From Nitrobacter hamburgensis X14 (GTDB lineage: Bacteria; Pseudomonadota; Alphaproteobacteria; Rhizobiales; Xanthobacteraceae), in the NCBI RefSeq assembly GCF_000013885.1, contig NC_007964.1, forward strand, positions 620,001 through 684,000: a DNA stretch of 64,000 nt, read 5' to 3'. Within the stretch, counting starts at the first letter, position 1. Each line of letters opens with the position of its first letter. Below, one piece after another: positions 49,328-58,703 of this stretch. The notes beneath the pieces were generated by a model, which worked only from the letters and a program-made list of their open reading frames with translations, was not told where the DNA came from and ran no database searches. Both the position numbers and the translations under genes were made by a program.

Positions 49328-50212
49328 ATGACGGCCAGCATCATCGATGGAAAAGTCATCGCCGCCGATTTGCGCGCGCGGGTGGCCTTTGAGGTGGCGC
49401 GGGTGAAGCGCGATCACGGGCTCACACCCGGCCTCGCCGTGGTGCTGGTCGGCAGCGATCCCGCGAGCGAAGTCTATGTCCGCAGCAAACACAAGCAGAC
49501 CCAGGCTGCCGGCATGGCCTCGTTCGAACACGTGCTGCCGGCCGATGTGGCGCAGCCGGACTTGCTGGCGCTGGTCGCCAGACTGAACGCCGATCCCGCC
49601 GTGCACGGCATTCTGGTTCAACTGCCGCTGCCGAAGGGGCTTGATACCGAAACGATCGTCGCCGCCATCGATCCGGCGAAGGATGTCGACGGGCTGCATC
49701 CGCACAACGCCGGCCGCCTCGCCGGCGGCCTGCCCGCATTGTCGCCATGTACGCCGCTCGGCTGCATCATCCTGACCAAGAGCGTGCATTCCTCGCTCGA
49801 AGGCATGGACGCCATCGTGATCGGCCGCTCCAATCTGGTGGGGCGGCCGCTGGTGCAGTTGCTGCTCAATGAAAACGCCACGGTGACCATCGCGCATTCG
49901 CGCTCGCGCAACCTGCCCGAACTCTGCCGCCGCGCCGATCTGGTCTATGCGGCCGTCGGCAAGGCCGAAATGGTGCGCGGCGACTGGCTCAAGCCGGGTG
50001 CGACCGTGATCGATGTCGGCATCACGCGTCGGCCGGCGGCCGATGGCAAGACGCGGCTGATCGGCGATGTTGCATTCGACGAGGCCATGGAGGTCGCGGG
50101 CGCGGTGACGCCGGTACCCGGCGGAGTCGGTCAGATGACAGTGGCGTGCCTGTTGGTCAACACGCTGCGCGCCGCCTGCGCGATCAAGGGGTTGCCGGCG
50201 CCGGGGGTGTAG
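49328..50212 (+). CDS. folD: Methylenetetrahydrofolate dehydrogenase/cyclohydrolase
   Basis: A 294-residue bifunctional enzyme interconverting 5,10-methylene- and 10-formyl-THF. Active-site lysine in YVRSKHKQTQAAGM, GILVQLPLP, DVDGLHPHN, and GRSNLVGRPLVQLLL are present, with VTPVPGGVGQMTVACL near the end. Normal length; 17 nt after the DUF167 gene. Confidence 0.97.
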   Translation: MTASIIDGKVIAADLRARVAFEVARVKRDHGLTPGLAVVLVGSDPASEVYVRSKHKQTQAAGMASFEHVLPADVAQPDLLALVARLNADPAVHGILVQLPLPKGLDTETIVAAIDPAKDVDGLHPHNAGRLAGGLPALSPCTPLGCIILTKSVHSSLEGMDAIVIGRSNLVGRPLVQLLLNENATVTIAHSRSRNLPELCRRADLVYAAVGKAEMVRGDWLKPGATVIDVGITRRPAADGKTRLIGDVAFDEAMEVAGAVTPVPGGVGQMTVACLLVNTLRAACAIKGLPAPGV

Positions 50213-50227
50213 AGCGCCAAAGCCCTG

Positions 50228-50335
50228 TCATTGCCGGACTTGATCCGGCAATCCATCGCTTCTCGGATTGATGGATGCGCGGTCATAGGCGAGCAAACGC
50301 GACGCCGTTCTTCGAACGGCTGTGCCCGCGCATGT
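50228..50335. repeat. Intergenic palindromic repeat, copy 1
   Basis: Contains TTGCCGGA/TCCGGCAA inverted repeat (50231-50251) and a block AGGCGAGCAAACGCGACGCC and TTCGAACGGCTGTGCCCG shared with 50975-51042. Lies between the convergent folD and ppa genes. Confidence 0.65.
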
Positions 50336-50343
50336 CGCTCTGG

Positions 50344-50874
50344 CTACTCGCCCTTGGCCCGTGCGATGCCCTCCAGGATCAGTCGGTGGGCGTCTTCCGC
50401 GCCGCCCCAGCGCAGCACCTTGACCCATTTGCCGGGTTCGAGATCCTTGTAGTGCTCGAAGAAGTGCCGAATCTGCTGCAGCGTGATGTCCGGCAGGTCG
50501 TTATAATTTTTCACCCTGTCGTAGCGCTGGGTCAGTTTCGAGGTCGGGACCGCGATGATCTTCTCATCGCCGCCGGCCTCGTCCTCCATCAAGAGCACGC
50601 CGACCGGCCGCACGCTCATCACGGCGCCGGGCACGATGGCGCGCGTGCTGGCGACGAGAACGTCGCAGGGGTCGCCGTCTTGCGACAGCGTGTGCGGAAT
50701 GAAGCCGTAGTTACCGGGATAGCGCATCGCCGTGTAGAGAAAGCGGTCGACCACCAGCGTGCCGGCGTCCTTGTCCATCTCGTACTTGATCGGCTCGCCG
50801 CCGACGGGCACCTCGATGATGACATTCACCTCAAACGGCGGATTGGGTCCGATCGAGATCGCGTCGATACGCAT
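50344..50874 (-). CDS. ppa: Inorganic pyrophosphatase
   Basis: A 176-residue soluble family I pyrophosphatase. EVNVIIEVPVGG, IKYEMDKDAGTLVVDRFL, YPGNYGFIPHT and the signature DGDPCDVLV (metal-binding aspartates) are all in order. Normal bacterial length. Confidence 0.97.
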   Translation of the reverse strand: MRIDAISIGPNPPFEVNVIIEVPVGGEPIKYEMDKDAGTLVVDRFLYTAMRYPGNYGFIPHTLSQDGDPCDVLVASTRAIVPGAVMSVRPVGVLLMEDEAGGDEKIIAVPTSKLTQRYDRVKNYNDLPDITLQQIRHFFEHYKDLEPGKWVKVLRWGGAEDAHRLILEGIARAKGE

Positions 50875-50916
50875 GGATAGCCCCGTGATTGAAGAGCGTC
50901 AGTCAATACACAGTCG

Positions 50917-51042
50917 TCATACGCGGGCTTGACCCGCGTATCTATCCATCTTCGGGAAGAGTCTTCCGAAAAAGATGGATTGCCGGGCACAGGCGAGCGC
51001 AAGCGACGCCGTTTTTCGAACGGCTATGCCCGGCACTGACCG
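50917..51042. repeat. Intergenic palindromic repeat, copy 2
   Basis: ATACGCGGG/CCCGCGTAT inverted repeat (50919-50941), then ATGGATTGCCGGGCACAGGC and a block CGACGCCGTTTTTCGAACGG matching copy 1. Fills the gap between ppa and the acetyltransferase gene. Confidence 0.65.
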
Positions 51043-51076
51043 AGGAGCCAAACATTAACGATTAGGGACCGGACCA

Positions 51077-51586
51077 CTAGCCCGTCCAGGCGAACGCCAC
51101 CTTGTCGAGCGACTTCGGCCCGAACCTCTCGGAGGAGCGGGCGACCATGCGGCCGCCGAGCGCGCGGTAGAATTCCGTCGCCGGCTCGTTGTCGGACAGC
51201 GCCCAGGTCACCATGCTTTTCAGCCCGCTCTGCATCAGGTCGCGCCGGGCGGCGGTGAACAGCCGCCGGCCGAAGCCCAGGCCCTGGAATTCGGGGCGCA
51301 GGTAAAGCTCGTAGATCTCGCCGTCGTACTGGAGGCTGCGGGCGCGGTTGCGGCCGTAATTGGCATAGCCGGCGACGTTGTCGCCGAACACCAGCACGCT
51401 GACGCGGCTGCCCTTGCGGATCGCGCTGTCCCACCAGTGCGGGCCGCGGCGGTTGATCAGCTTTTCCAGTTCGGCGCCGGGAATGATGCCCCGATAGGCC
51501 GAACGCCAGGCCTCGTCATGGGTCGCTGCGACCGCGGATGCATCCGCGACCTTGGCCGGCCGGAGTTCGATCAGGGTCGTGCTCAT
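51077..51586 (-). CDS. GNAT-family N-acetyltransferase
   Basis: A 169-residue protein from ATG 51586 (STTLIELRPAKVADASAVAA). Acetyl-CoA loop is RPEFQGLGFGRRLF, following IYELYLRPEF; the C-terminus SDNEPATEFYRALGGRMVAR is typical. Substrate unknown. An in-frame start at 51628 is possible. Confidence 0.9.
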   Translation of the reverse strand: MSTTLIELRPAKVADASAVAATHDEAWRSAYRGIIPGAELEKLINRRGPHWWDSAIRKGSRVSVLVFGDNVAGYANYGRNRARSLQYDGEIYELYLRPEFQGLGFGRRLFTAARRDLMQSGLKSMVTWALSDNEPATEFYRALGGRMVARSSERFGPKSLDKVAFAWTG

Positions 51587-51771
51587 ATCCTGATCAAAGC
51601 AAGTCGGCGCGCGGTCTTCAAGGTCCATCGTTAATTATCGGTTAAAATGTTGTTGCCGACATCGCCAGTGCGACGTTTTGTATCGAAAAGGGACAGTCGG
51701 CGGGGGGCAGCGCGACGGACCGGTGTCAGAACCGGTCCGAAGCATCGTAAGCATCGCAGAGGCAGACCGGC

Positions 51772-52542
51772 TCAGTTCGACTGGCCCAGCAACCGCACGA
51801 AGGTATCGGAGGAAATCACCGGCGCGAAGAAGTTGTTGATGCGCTCCAGCGCACCCGCAAGCTGTTCCGGTTTCTTCGTGCCGGTGGCATCGCCGATAAC
51901 GATGGGCAAATAGCCGTTGTCGCGCGCGGCGCGGGCATTGCCCTCGATGCACCAGTCGGTGTGGATGCCGGTCAGAACCAGCACGTCAATCCGCTTGCGT
52001 GACAATTCGAGCGGCAGCTGCGTGCCGACGAATGCCGTCTGGAACGCCAGTTCGTTGAATTCGAGATCCCCGGGCTGCACCAGCGCGCGCAGTTCGGGAA
52101 CGAGTTCGTTGTCGGCTTTCTGTTTCTCCGGCGGGAAATCCAGCGCGCCGGTCCAGCTTTCATACTGCACCCTGTCGAACTCGGACTGCGGATAGTTTGC
52201 GCGGAAGACTTCGTAGCCGATCCAGTTGAACGACTTGAAGTTGGATGCCTTGCGCGCGGCGTTCACCACCTTGACCGTGGCCGCGAGATTGCCGCGCTCC
52301 CACTGCTTTTCGGCGGCCTGCGCGCCCCATGGCTGATACAGCGAATTGTTCTGGCTCACGGACGCGAACGCCGCCGGCTTGCGCAGGATCGCCGCGAGGT
52401 CCAGCTTCTTCCAGTGCGGGGCGAGTTCGGGGATCGCCTTCAGTTCGTCGTCCGCCGCCGCCTGCGCGGCACTTGCGTCAAGCGCCGAAGCGGCGGCGAC
52501 GCCGACTGCGCCGGCGACAATGTCACGTCGAACTGCTTGCAT
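51772..52542 (-). CDS. Isochorismatase-like cysteine hydrolase, exported
   Basis: A 256-residue protein from ATG 52542 with a possible Tat-type signal (MQAVRRDIVAGAVGVAAASA). VLVLTGIHTDWCIEGNARAA holds the nucleophilic cysteine; the base aspartate is not obvious in the divergent N-terminal part, and the lysine could be in LELSRKRIDVL. Substrate unknown. Twin-arginine export plus a hydrolase fold is less usual for this family. Confidence 0.8.
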   Translation of the reverse strand: MQAVRRDIVAGAVGVAAASALDASAAQAAADDELKAIPELAPHWKKLDLAAILRKPAAFASVSQNNSLYQPWGAQAAEKQWERGNLAATVKVVNAARKASNFKSFNWIGYEVFRANYPQSEFDRVQYESWTGALDFPPEKQKADNELVPELRALVQPGDLEFNELAFQTAFVGTQLPLELSRKRIDVLVLTGIHTDWCIEGNARAARDNGYLPIVIGDATGTKKPEQLAGALERINNFFAPVISSDTFVRLLGQSN

Positions 52543-52729
52543 TTGGTTGTCTCCCAGGAATTGCCATTGCGCACATCGTAGAAAGGGATCGCTGCAAAGT
52601 GCTGTCAAAGATGGCTGGATGAACAGCAGTTCATTCTGCGTTGGGTGTTGGCCGCAAACTTTCTTTTCCCATGCCACACCGACGATCGAAATCGGCGCGA
52701 ACGATGCGGTATGTCACACCACGACAACT

Positions 52730-52769
52730 AGAGCCTTTTCGCTTCTGATGGAATCAGAAGCGAGGCTCT
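52730..52769. repeat. Two-part hairpin abutting repeat copy 2
   Basis: AGAGCC ... CGCTTCTGAT-GGA-ATCAGAAGCG-A-GGCTCT; the outer arm is shared with the first bases of the dispersed repeat that follows. Could be a terminator for neighbouring genes or part of the repeat. Confidence 0.7.
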
Positions 52770-52830
52770 ATGATTTTGATTTGACGCGTTTTCTTCACGC
52801 GAACCGGTATCCACTTCGCTCGAAAACGCT
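52764..52830 (+). repeat. Dispersed intergenic repeat, copy 2
   Basis: Same 67-nt unit as 48456-48522 and 54163-54229, immediately after the 3' end of the amine oxidase gene. Confidence 0.88.
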
Positions 52831-52836
52831 CTTGTG

Positions 52837-54096
52837 TCATCGTTTCGGCAATCGCACCGCGTCCATCACCTCCCGCGCCACCCGCTCGCCGCTGTCGCGT
52901 GCCCCGTGCGCGGTCGAGAAGAAATGCGGTGAGGTGGCCTCTCCCGCGAAAAACAGCCGGCCATCGACTGGCGCCGCGAGCGCGGCGCGCTCTCCCGCAT
53001 GGCCCGGCAGCGCGTGGGAATAGGCGCCTTGCGCGAAGGGATCACGGGCCCAGCGCGATTCTGCCAGCGGTTTGAGTTTGCTGCGATAAGTCGAGCCGAG
53101 CAGCGCCACGATCTCGTCGATCGCCTGCGCCGCGAGCGCGCCGTCGCCGGCATCTTCGAGTTCGCGCGCGAAGCTGCCGCCGAAAAACCCCTCGATGCAG
53201 GGTTGGCCGAACGGGCGCAGGTGGTAGGTGCCCATTTTGGTTTGCATGGTTGCGCCTCGCAGGTTGCCGTCTTTCGGAAACGTGCTCTCGGGATCGTCGA
53301 GCGCCAGCATCACCTTGTCGTCGATGCCGAGCGGCAGGCCGGCCGCGGCGTCCACCTTCGCGGGCAGCTCGGGGTGAAAACGGATCGTTTGGTTGGCGAT
53401 CAGATTGGTCGGCACCGTGACGATCGCCTGTGCCGCCGTCAGCGTGCCCTTCGATGTTTCGATGCGAATGCGCCGGCCGGAATGATCGATGCGCCACACC
53501 CGCGTGTTCAGCGCGAGCGGGCAGGGCCGGCCGTAGGCTGCGATCAGCGCGCCGTAGCCGCGGCGGACGCGCCAGTTGATCCCGGTATCCTCGTAGGCGT
53601 CCACGTCATGGACCGAAACGGAATCGAGTTCGCAGCCGTTCACGTAGGTCGAGATGGCATCGATCATCGGATTCCAGCGGTTGCCAGGCGCAAGATACAG
53701 GCTGGCGGCTTTGTCGGTGTCGCTCTCCGCGGCTTCTTCCATACGCCCGTCGAACGCATCGAGCGCGGCCATGAAGTCCTCGCGCTCCGTTATCGGGAAT
53801 CCGGCGTCAAAACTCTGCTCGTGCCACGGCGGGCGCGTCTTGTCGATCTCGAAGCCGAGCCGCCCGGCGATCCCGACGAATGAATTCCTGTCGGCCGAAT
53901 GCAGCCAGCCGCAGCCGAGATCGAAGACGATGCCGGGGGTGGGGACAATGGTGTGGGCGCGTCCGCCGACGCGGTCGCGGGCTTCCAGCACGATGATCGA
54001 GAGGTCGGAGTCTTTCAGCGCATTGGCCGCGCCGAGCCCGGCGGCGCCGGCGCCGACAATGGCGACATCGACGGTGGAGGGGAGATTGTGGGGCAT
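52837..54096 (-). CDS. FAD-dependent amine oxidase-family protein
   Basis: A 419-residue flavoprotein from ATG 54096. The Rossmann start DVAIVGAGAAGLGAANALKD, the FAD-binding GGRAHT after EARDRVG, and the C-terminal RLFFAGEATSPHFFSTAHGA match monoamine/polyamine oxidase-like enzymes. Substrate not deducible. The gene is flanked by two copies of the dispersed repeat in direct orientation. Confidence 0.9.
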   Translation of the reverse strand: MPHNLPSTVDVAIVGAGAAGLGAANALKDSDLSIIVLEARDRVGGRAHTIVPTPGIVFDLGCGWLHSADRNSFVGIAGRLGFEIDKTRPPWHEQSFDAGFPITEREDFMAALDAFDGRMEEAAESDTDKAASLYLAPGNRWNPMIDAISTYVNGCELDSVSVHDVDAYEDTGINWRVRRGYGALIAAYGRPCPLALNTRVWRIDHSGRRIRIETSKGTLTAAQAIVTVPTNLIANQTIRFHPELPAKVDAAAGLPLGIDDKVMLALDDPESTFPKDGNLRGATMQTKMGTYHLRPFGQPCIEGFFGGSFARELEDAGDGALAAQAIDEIVALLGSTYRSKLKPLAESRWARDPFAQGAYSHALPGHAGERAALAAPVDGRLFFAGEATSPHFFSTAHGARDSGERVAREVMDAVRLPKR

Positions 54097-54162
54097 GGCG
54101 TAAACAACAAAGGACGATGTCGTCCCCACCACCGGTTCAGCGCAAAGCACCGTCCGGTGACA

Positions 54163-54229
54163 GGCTCTATGATTTTGATTGACGCGTTTTCTTCACGCGA
54201 ACCGGTATCCACTTCGCTCGAAAACGCTC
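54163..54229 (+). repeat. Dispersed intergenic repeat, copy 3
   Basis: Same unit as the copies at 48456 and 52764, one T shorter in the GATTTGACG part. Lies upstream of the amine oxidase and downstream of mutS. Confidence 0.88.
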
Positions 54230-54304
54230 TAGCCGGGAGCGATAGGTCGCGCCCTCCTGCTCGAAGTTAAGGCGCACGCCGATATTTTTCAATGAATGCA
54301 GGAG

Positions 54305-57028
54305 CTATGGCTTCGGCAGCTTCGCCTTCAGCGCGTAAAGCGCCTCCAGCGCCTCGCGCGGCGACATCTCGTCGGGATGCAAGGCTTTCAGCGCCTCGAT
54401 CAGTGGTGCGGCCTCGCCCGGCGGCGCGGATTCGTCGGCGGCGCGCGACGGCACCGCGAACAGCGGCAGATCGTCCACCAGCGCGCGCACGGTCGATCCG
54501 CGATCCTGCGCCTCCAGTTTGGCCAGCACCGATTTTGCGCGCGCGACGACCGACGGCGGCAGTCCGGCGAGCTTCGCCACCTGGATGCCGTAGGAACGGT
54601 CGGCGGCGCCGGGCAGCACCTCGTGCAGGAATACCACCTCGCCGTGCCATTCCTTGACCCGCACGGTGGCGTTGAACAGACGCGGCAGTTTTGCCGACAG
54701 CGCGGTGAGTTCATGATAGTGCGTCGCGAATAGTGCGCGACACTTGTTGGCCTCATGCAGGTGCTCGATCGCCGCCCACGCGATCGACAGGCCATCGAAG
54801 GTCGCGGTACCGCGTCCGATTTCGTCGAGGATAACCAGCGCGCGTTCCGATGCCTGATTGAGGATCACGGCGGTTTCCACCATCTCGACCATGAAGGTCG
54901 ACCGGCCGCGCGCCAGATCGTCGGCGGCGCCGACCCGCGAGAACAGCCGGTCGATCATGCCGATCCGCGCGCGCGTCGCCGGCACGAAGCTGCCGATCTG
55001 GGCCATCAGCGCGATCAGCGCGTTCTGGCGCAGAAACGTCGATTTGCCGGCCATGTTGGGGCCGGTGAGCAGCCAGATCTGCCCCGAGGTCTGGCCTGGG
55101 CCCGGCGACAGGTCGCAGGCATTGGCGATGAACGGCTGGCCGGCGCGCTTCAGCGCCTGCTCCACCACCGGATGCCGGCCGCCCTCGATGGCGAAGCCGA
55201 GAGAAGCATCGACCTCCGGGCGGGTGAAATTCTCGTCGGTGGCGAGTTTTGCGAGCGACGCGGCGACGTCCAGTTGCGCGAAAGCGTGCGCGGCGGCGCG
55301 CAGGTCGTCGCCGGCCTCCACCACCACCGCGGCAAGCCGGTCGAAAATCTCAAGCTCGAGGCCGAGCGCGCGGTCGCCGGCATTGGCGATCCTGGCCTCG
55401 ATCTCGCCAAGCTCGGATGTGGTGAAGCGGACCTGACCGGCCAGCGTCTGGCGATGGATGAATGTGGCATTCAGCGGCGCGCTCGTCAGCTTGTCGCCGT
55501 GCTGCGCCGTCACCTCGACGAAATAGCCGAGCACGTTGTTGTGTCGGATCTTCAGCGTCTTGACGCCGGTCTCCTCAGTGTAGCGCGCCTGCATCGCGGC
55601 GACGACGAGCCGCGAGTCGTCGCGCAGCTTGCGTGCCTCGTCGAGCGTCGGCTCATAGCCCTCGCGGGCAAAGCCGCCGTCGCGTTTCATCAGCGGCAGG
55701 TTTTCGGCCAGCGCCTCGCCGAGTTCGCGCGCCAACTCGCGGGACGGCCGCCGCAGCGCCTGCATCGCCGCGACGATGTCCTGCGGCGGATCGGGGAGCG
55801 CCGAAAGCCGCGCCAGTGTTCGGTCCGCAGCCATGATGCCGTCGCGCAGGCCCGCGAGGTCGCGCGGGCCGCCGCGTCCGACCGAGAGCCGCGCCAGTGC
55901 CCGCGACATGTCGGGAGCAGTCCGCAGGATGGTGCGGATGTCGTCGCGCGCCGCGCTGTCGGATGTGAACGCGGCGACGGCATCGAGCCGCCGCGCGATG
56001 GCGGCGATATCGGTCAGCGGCGCCGCCAGGCGTTGCGCCAAGAGCCGCGACCCCGCCGCCGTCATTGTGCGGTCGATGGCGTCGAGCAGCGAGCCGCGCC
56101 GTTCGCCGGCGAGCGTGCGTGTCAGTTCGAGGTTGGCGCGGGTGGCGGGATCGATCGCCATGGTGCTGCCGGCGGCCTCGCGCGATGGCGGCGACAGCGG
56201 CGGCCGTTTGCCGATCTGGGTGCGGTCGACGTAGGTGACGGCGGCGGCGGCCGCGGTCGCTTCCAGCCACGACATGGCGCTGAGGCCGTCCATGGTGGCG
56301 ACGGCGAAATAGTCGCACAGCCGGCGTTCGGCGGTCGCGCCGTCGAACACGTCGCGGGTCAGCGGCGTGACCGACGGCAGTTCGCGCAGCAGCGCGGCCA
56401 TGTCCGGATCGCCATAGAGCGCGTCGGAAACGATCACTTCATTGGGATTGATGCGCGCGAGCGTCGCCGCGAGTTCGCCCGTACTGCATTCGGTGACAAT
56501 AAATTCCGCCGTCGAGATGTCGATCCACGCCAGCGCGATGCGGTTTCCGCCGGAGGACGCCCGCGCACGCGCCAGCGCCAGCAGGTAATTGTTGGCCCTG
56601 GCATCGAGCAGCGTGTCTTCGGTCAGCGTTCCCGGTGTGATGAGGCGAACCACATCGCGGCGAACCACGCTCTTGTTGCCGCGCCTGCGCGCCGCCGCCG
56701 GGTCCTCCATCTGCTCGCACACGGCGACGCGGTGCCCGGCTGCGATCAGCCGATGCAGGTAATCGTCCGAGCGTTCCACCGGAACGCCGCACATCGGGAT
56801 GTCCGCGCCCTGATGCTTGCCGCGTTTGGTCAGCGTAATGCCGAGCGTGCAGGAGGCGATTTCGGCATCCTCGAAGAACAACTCGTAGAAATCGCCCATC
56901 CGGTAGAACAGCAGCAAACCGGGATTGGCCGCCTTGATTTCAAGATATTGTTCCATCATCGGCGTGACCCGCGCCGCCTCGGGGGCAGCGTTGGTCGGCG
57001 ATGTCGGGACGGCGGGCTGGATCGTCAT
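54305..57028 (-). CDS. mutS: DNA mismatch repair protein MutS
   Basis: A 907-residue MutS1. The mismatch-contact motif is FYELFFEDA (about residues 47-55, Phe-x-Glu), followed by connector and lever domains; the ATPase has GPNMAGKSTFLRQ (Walker A) and ALVILDEIGRGTATFDGLS (Walker B and signature). Length is normal. Single gene, ending 75 nt before repeat copy 3. Confidence 0.98.
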   Translation of the reverse strand: MTIQPAVPTSPTNAAPEAARVTPMMEQYLEIKAANPGLLLFYRMGDFYELFFEDAEIASCTLGITLTKRGKHQGADIPMCGVPVERSDDYLHRLIAAGHRVAVCEQMEDPAAARRRGNKSVVRRDVVRLITPGTLTEDTLLDARANNYLLALARARASSGGNRIALAWIDISTAEFIVTECSTGELAATLARINPNEVIVSDALYGDPDMAALLRELPSVTPLTRDVFDGATAERRLCDYFAVATMDGLSAMSWLEATAAAAAVTYVDRTQIGKRPPLSPPSREAAGSTMAIDPATRANLELTRTLAGERRGSLLDAIDRTMTAAGSRLLAQRLAAPLTDIAAIARRLDAVAAFTSDSAARDDIRTILRTAPDMSRALARLSVGRGGPRDLAGLRDGIMAADRTLARLSALPDPPQDIVAAMQALRRPSRELARELGEALAENLPLMKRDGGFAREGYEPTLDEARKLRDDSRLVVAAMQARYTEETGVKTLKIRHNNVLGYFVEVTAQHGDKLTSAPLNATFIHRQTLAGQVRFTTSELGEIEARIANAGDRALGLELEIFDRLAAVVVEAGDDLRAAAHAFAQLDVAASLAKLATDENFTRPEVDASLGFAIEGGRHPVVEQALKRAGQPFIANACDLSPGPGQTSGQIWLLTGPNMAGKSTFLRQNALIALMAQIGSFVPATRARIGMIDRLFSRVGAADDLARGRSTFMVEMVETAVILNQASERALVILDEIGRGTATFDGLSIAWAAIEHLHEANKCRALFATHYHELTALSAKLPRLFNATVRVKEWHGEVVFLHEVLPGAADRSYGIQVAKLAGLPPSVVARAKSVLAKLEAQDRGSTVRALVDDLPLFAVPSRAADESAPPGEAAPLIEALKALHPDEMSPREALEALYALKAKLPKP

Positions 57029-57142
57029 GGCGGCGAAGCTACAAAGTTTCGGTGCCGGTTCCTATGGCATTGCGGCGATGGTGCGCGTTTTCCACGCATC
57101 GGATCGCGATTGCGCCGATGGCGAGGGCATTCCTTTTTCGTT

Positions 57143-58699
57143 CTATTCCATCACCGTGGCATGATCCGTGGACGGCGCGCGCATCGCCGCCTTGGTCGAT
57201 TTCAGCATCAGCACCAGCGGAATCGCGCAGATCGTCACCAGCGCGACCAGTTCGAAGTCCTGCGAGAAGGCGATGATCTGCGCCTGCGTACTGACGATCA
57301 GATCCATCATCGCACGGCCCATGTCGGTGTTCAGGTTGATGGCGCCGGCGACGTTCGGCATCTGCAATGCGTCGTTGAACGGGTTGATGTGCTCGGCCAG
57401 CACGGCATGGACGCGAATGGTTCCGCTCGTCAGTCGCGCGATGACGATGGAAATGCCGATCGAACTCGCGACGTTGCGCACCAGCGTCAGCATCGCGGTG
57501 CCGTCGGTGCGCAGATGGTCGGGCAGCGTCATGAAGGCGGCGGTGGTCATCGGCACGAAGACGAGGCCGATGCCGTAACCCTGGACGATGCTGTTGATGG
57601 CGATGGCCCGCACGGAAATATCGGCGGTCCAGCCGGTCATGTCGTAGAGCGTGATCGCGATCAGCGAGAGGCCGACGGCAATCAGGGTCCGCGCCTCGAA
57701 GGTGGTCATGAGTCGGCTGACCATCATCATGGCCACAAACGTTCCGATGCCGCGCGTTGCGAGCAGAAAACCGGCGGTCAGGATCGGGTAGCCATAGGCG
57801 TTCTGGAATAGCGGCGAGGCCAGCGCCATGGTCGAGAACAGCACCACACCGATCACCGCCATGAAAATGAGGGCGGTCGCGAAATTGCGATCCTTGAAGA
57901 TCACGAACTGGACGAACGGGCGCTTCGTGGTAAGCGAATGCGCGAAGAAATAGTAGAAGCCGACGGCCGAGACGATGAACTCGATCACGATTTCCCATGA
58001 CTCCAGCCAATCGAGCTGTTCGCCGCGATCGAGCGCCAGTTGCAGCGCGCCGATGCCGATGGCGAGCGCGGTGAAGCCGAACCAGTCGAATTGCAGCTTG
58101 GTATCGAGCCTGGTCTCGTCCATGAAGATGATCAGGCCCATGACCGTGATCAGGCCGAACGGCAGATTGACGAAGAAGACCCAGTGCCAGCTATAGGTCT
58201 CGGTCAGCCAGGCGCCGAGCGAGGGGCCCATGATCGGCCCCATCATCACGCCCATGCCCCAGATCGCCATCGCCTTGGCGCGCTCGTGCAGCGCGTAGCT
58301 GTCGAGTAGCACCGCCTGCGACAGCGGCACCAGCGCGGCGCCGAACACGCCTTGCAGCAGGCGGAACAGCACCATCTGGGTGATGTCCTGCGAAAGCCCG
58401 CACATCACCGATGCGAGGGTGAACCCGGCGGAGCAGAGGATGAAGATGCGCTTGCGGCCGAAGCGGTTGGCGATCCAGCCGACCGGCGCGGTCATGATCG
58501 CCGCCGCTACGATATAGGACGTCAGCACCCAGTTGATCTGGTCCTGCGACGCCGACAGCGATCCCTGCATGTAGGGCAGCGCGACGTTGGCGATCGTGGT
58601 GTCGAGCGCCTGCATGATGGTCGCGGTCATCGCGCAGATCGTCACCATGTTCCGGCGCAGGCCGGGGACCGCGGCCGGATGTGCGGCGGCCGCCGGCAT
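57143..58699 (-). CDS. emrB: DHA2-family MFS multidrug efflux transporter (EmrB type)
   Basis: A 518-residue inner-membrane drug/proton antiporter with 14 predicted helices. Motif A-like GWIANRFGRKRIFILCS and the DHA2 start DTTIANVALPYMQGSLSASQ are clear. It starts 4 nt after the stop of the adaptor gene, so MarR, adaptor and transporter form one operon. Confidence 0.94.
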   Translation of the reverse strand: MPAAAAHPAAVPGLRRNMVTICAMTATIMQALDTTIANVALPYMQGSLSASQDQINWVLTSYIVAAAIMTAPVGWIANRFGRKRIFILCSAGFTLASVMCGLSQDITQMVLFRLLQGVFGAALVPLSQAVLLDSYALHERAKAMAIWGMGVMMGPIMGPSLGAWLTETYSWHWVFFVNLPFGLITVMGLIIFMDETRLDTKLQFDWFGFTALAIGIGALQLALDRGEQLDWLESWEIVIEFIVSAVGFYYFFAHSLTTKRPFVQFVIFKDRNFATALIFMAVIGVVLFSTMALASPLFQNAYGYPILTAGFLLATRGIGTFVAMMMVSRLMTTFEARTLIAVGLSLIAITLYDMTGWTADISVRAIAINSIVQGYGIGLVFVPMTTAAFMTLPDHLRTDGTAMLTLVRNVASSIGISIVIARLTSGTIRVHAVLAEHINPFNDALQMPNVAGAINLNTDMGRAMMDLIVSTQAQIIAFSQDFELVALVTICAIPLVLMLKSTKAAMRAPSTDHATVME

Positions 58700-58703
58700 C
58701 GTT

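Noticed and set aside
54755..57811. 1018-codon plus-strand frame opposite mutS and the MFS gene
   Set aside because: Composition is dominated by Arg, Gln, His and Gly and it mirrors mutS codon positions; high-GC antisense frame.
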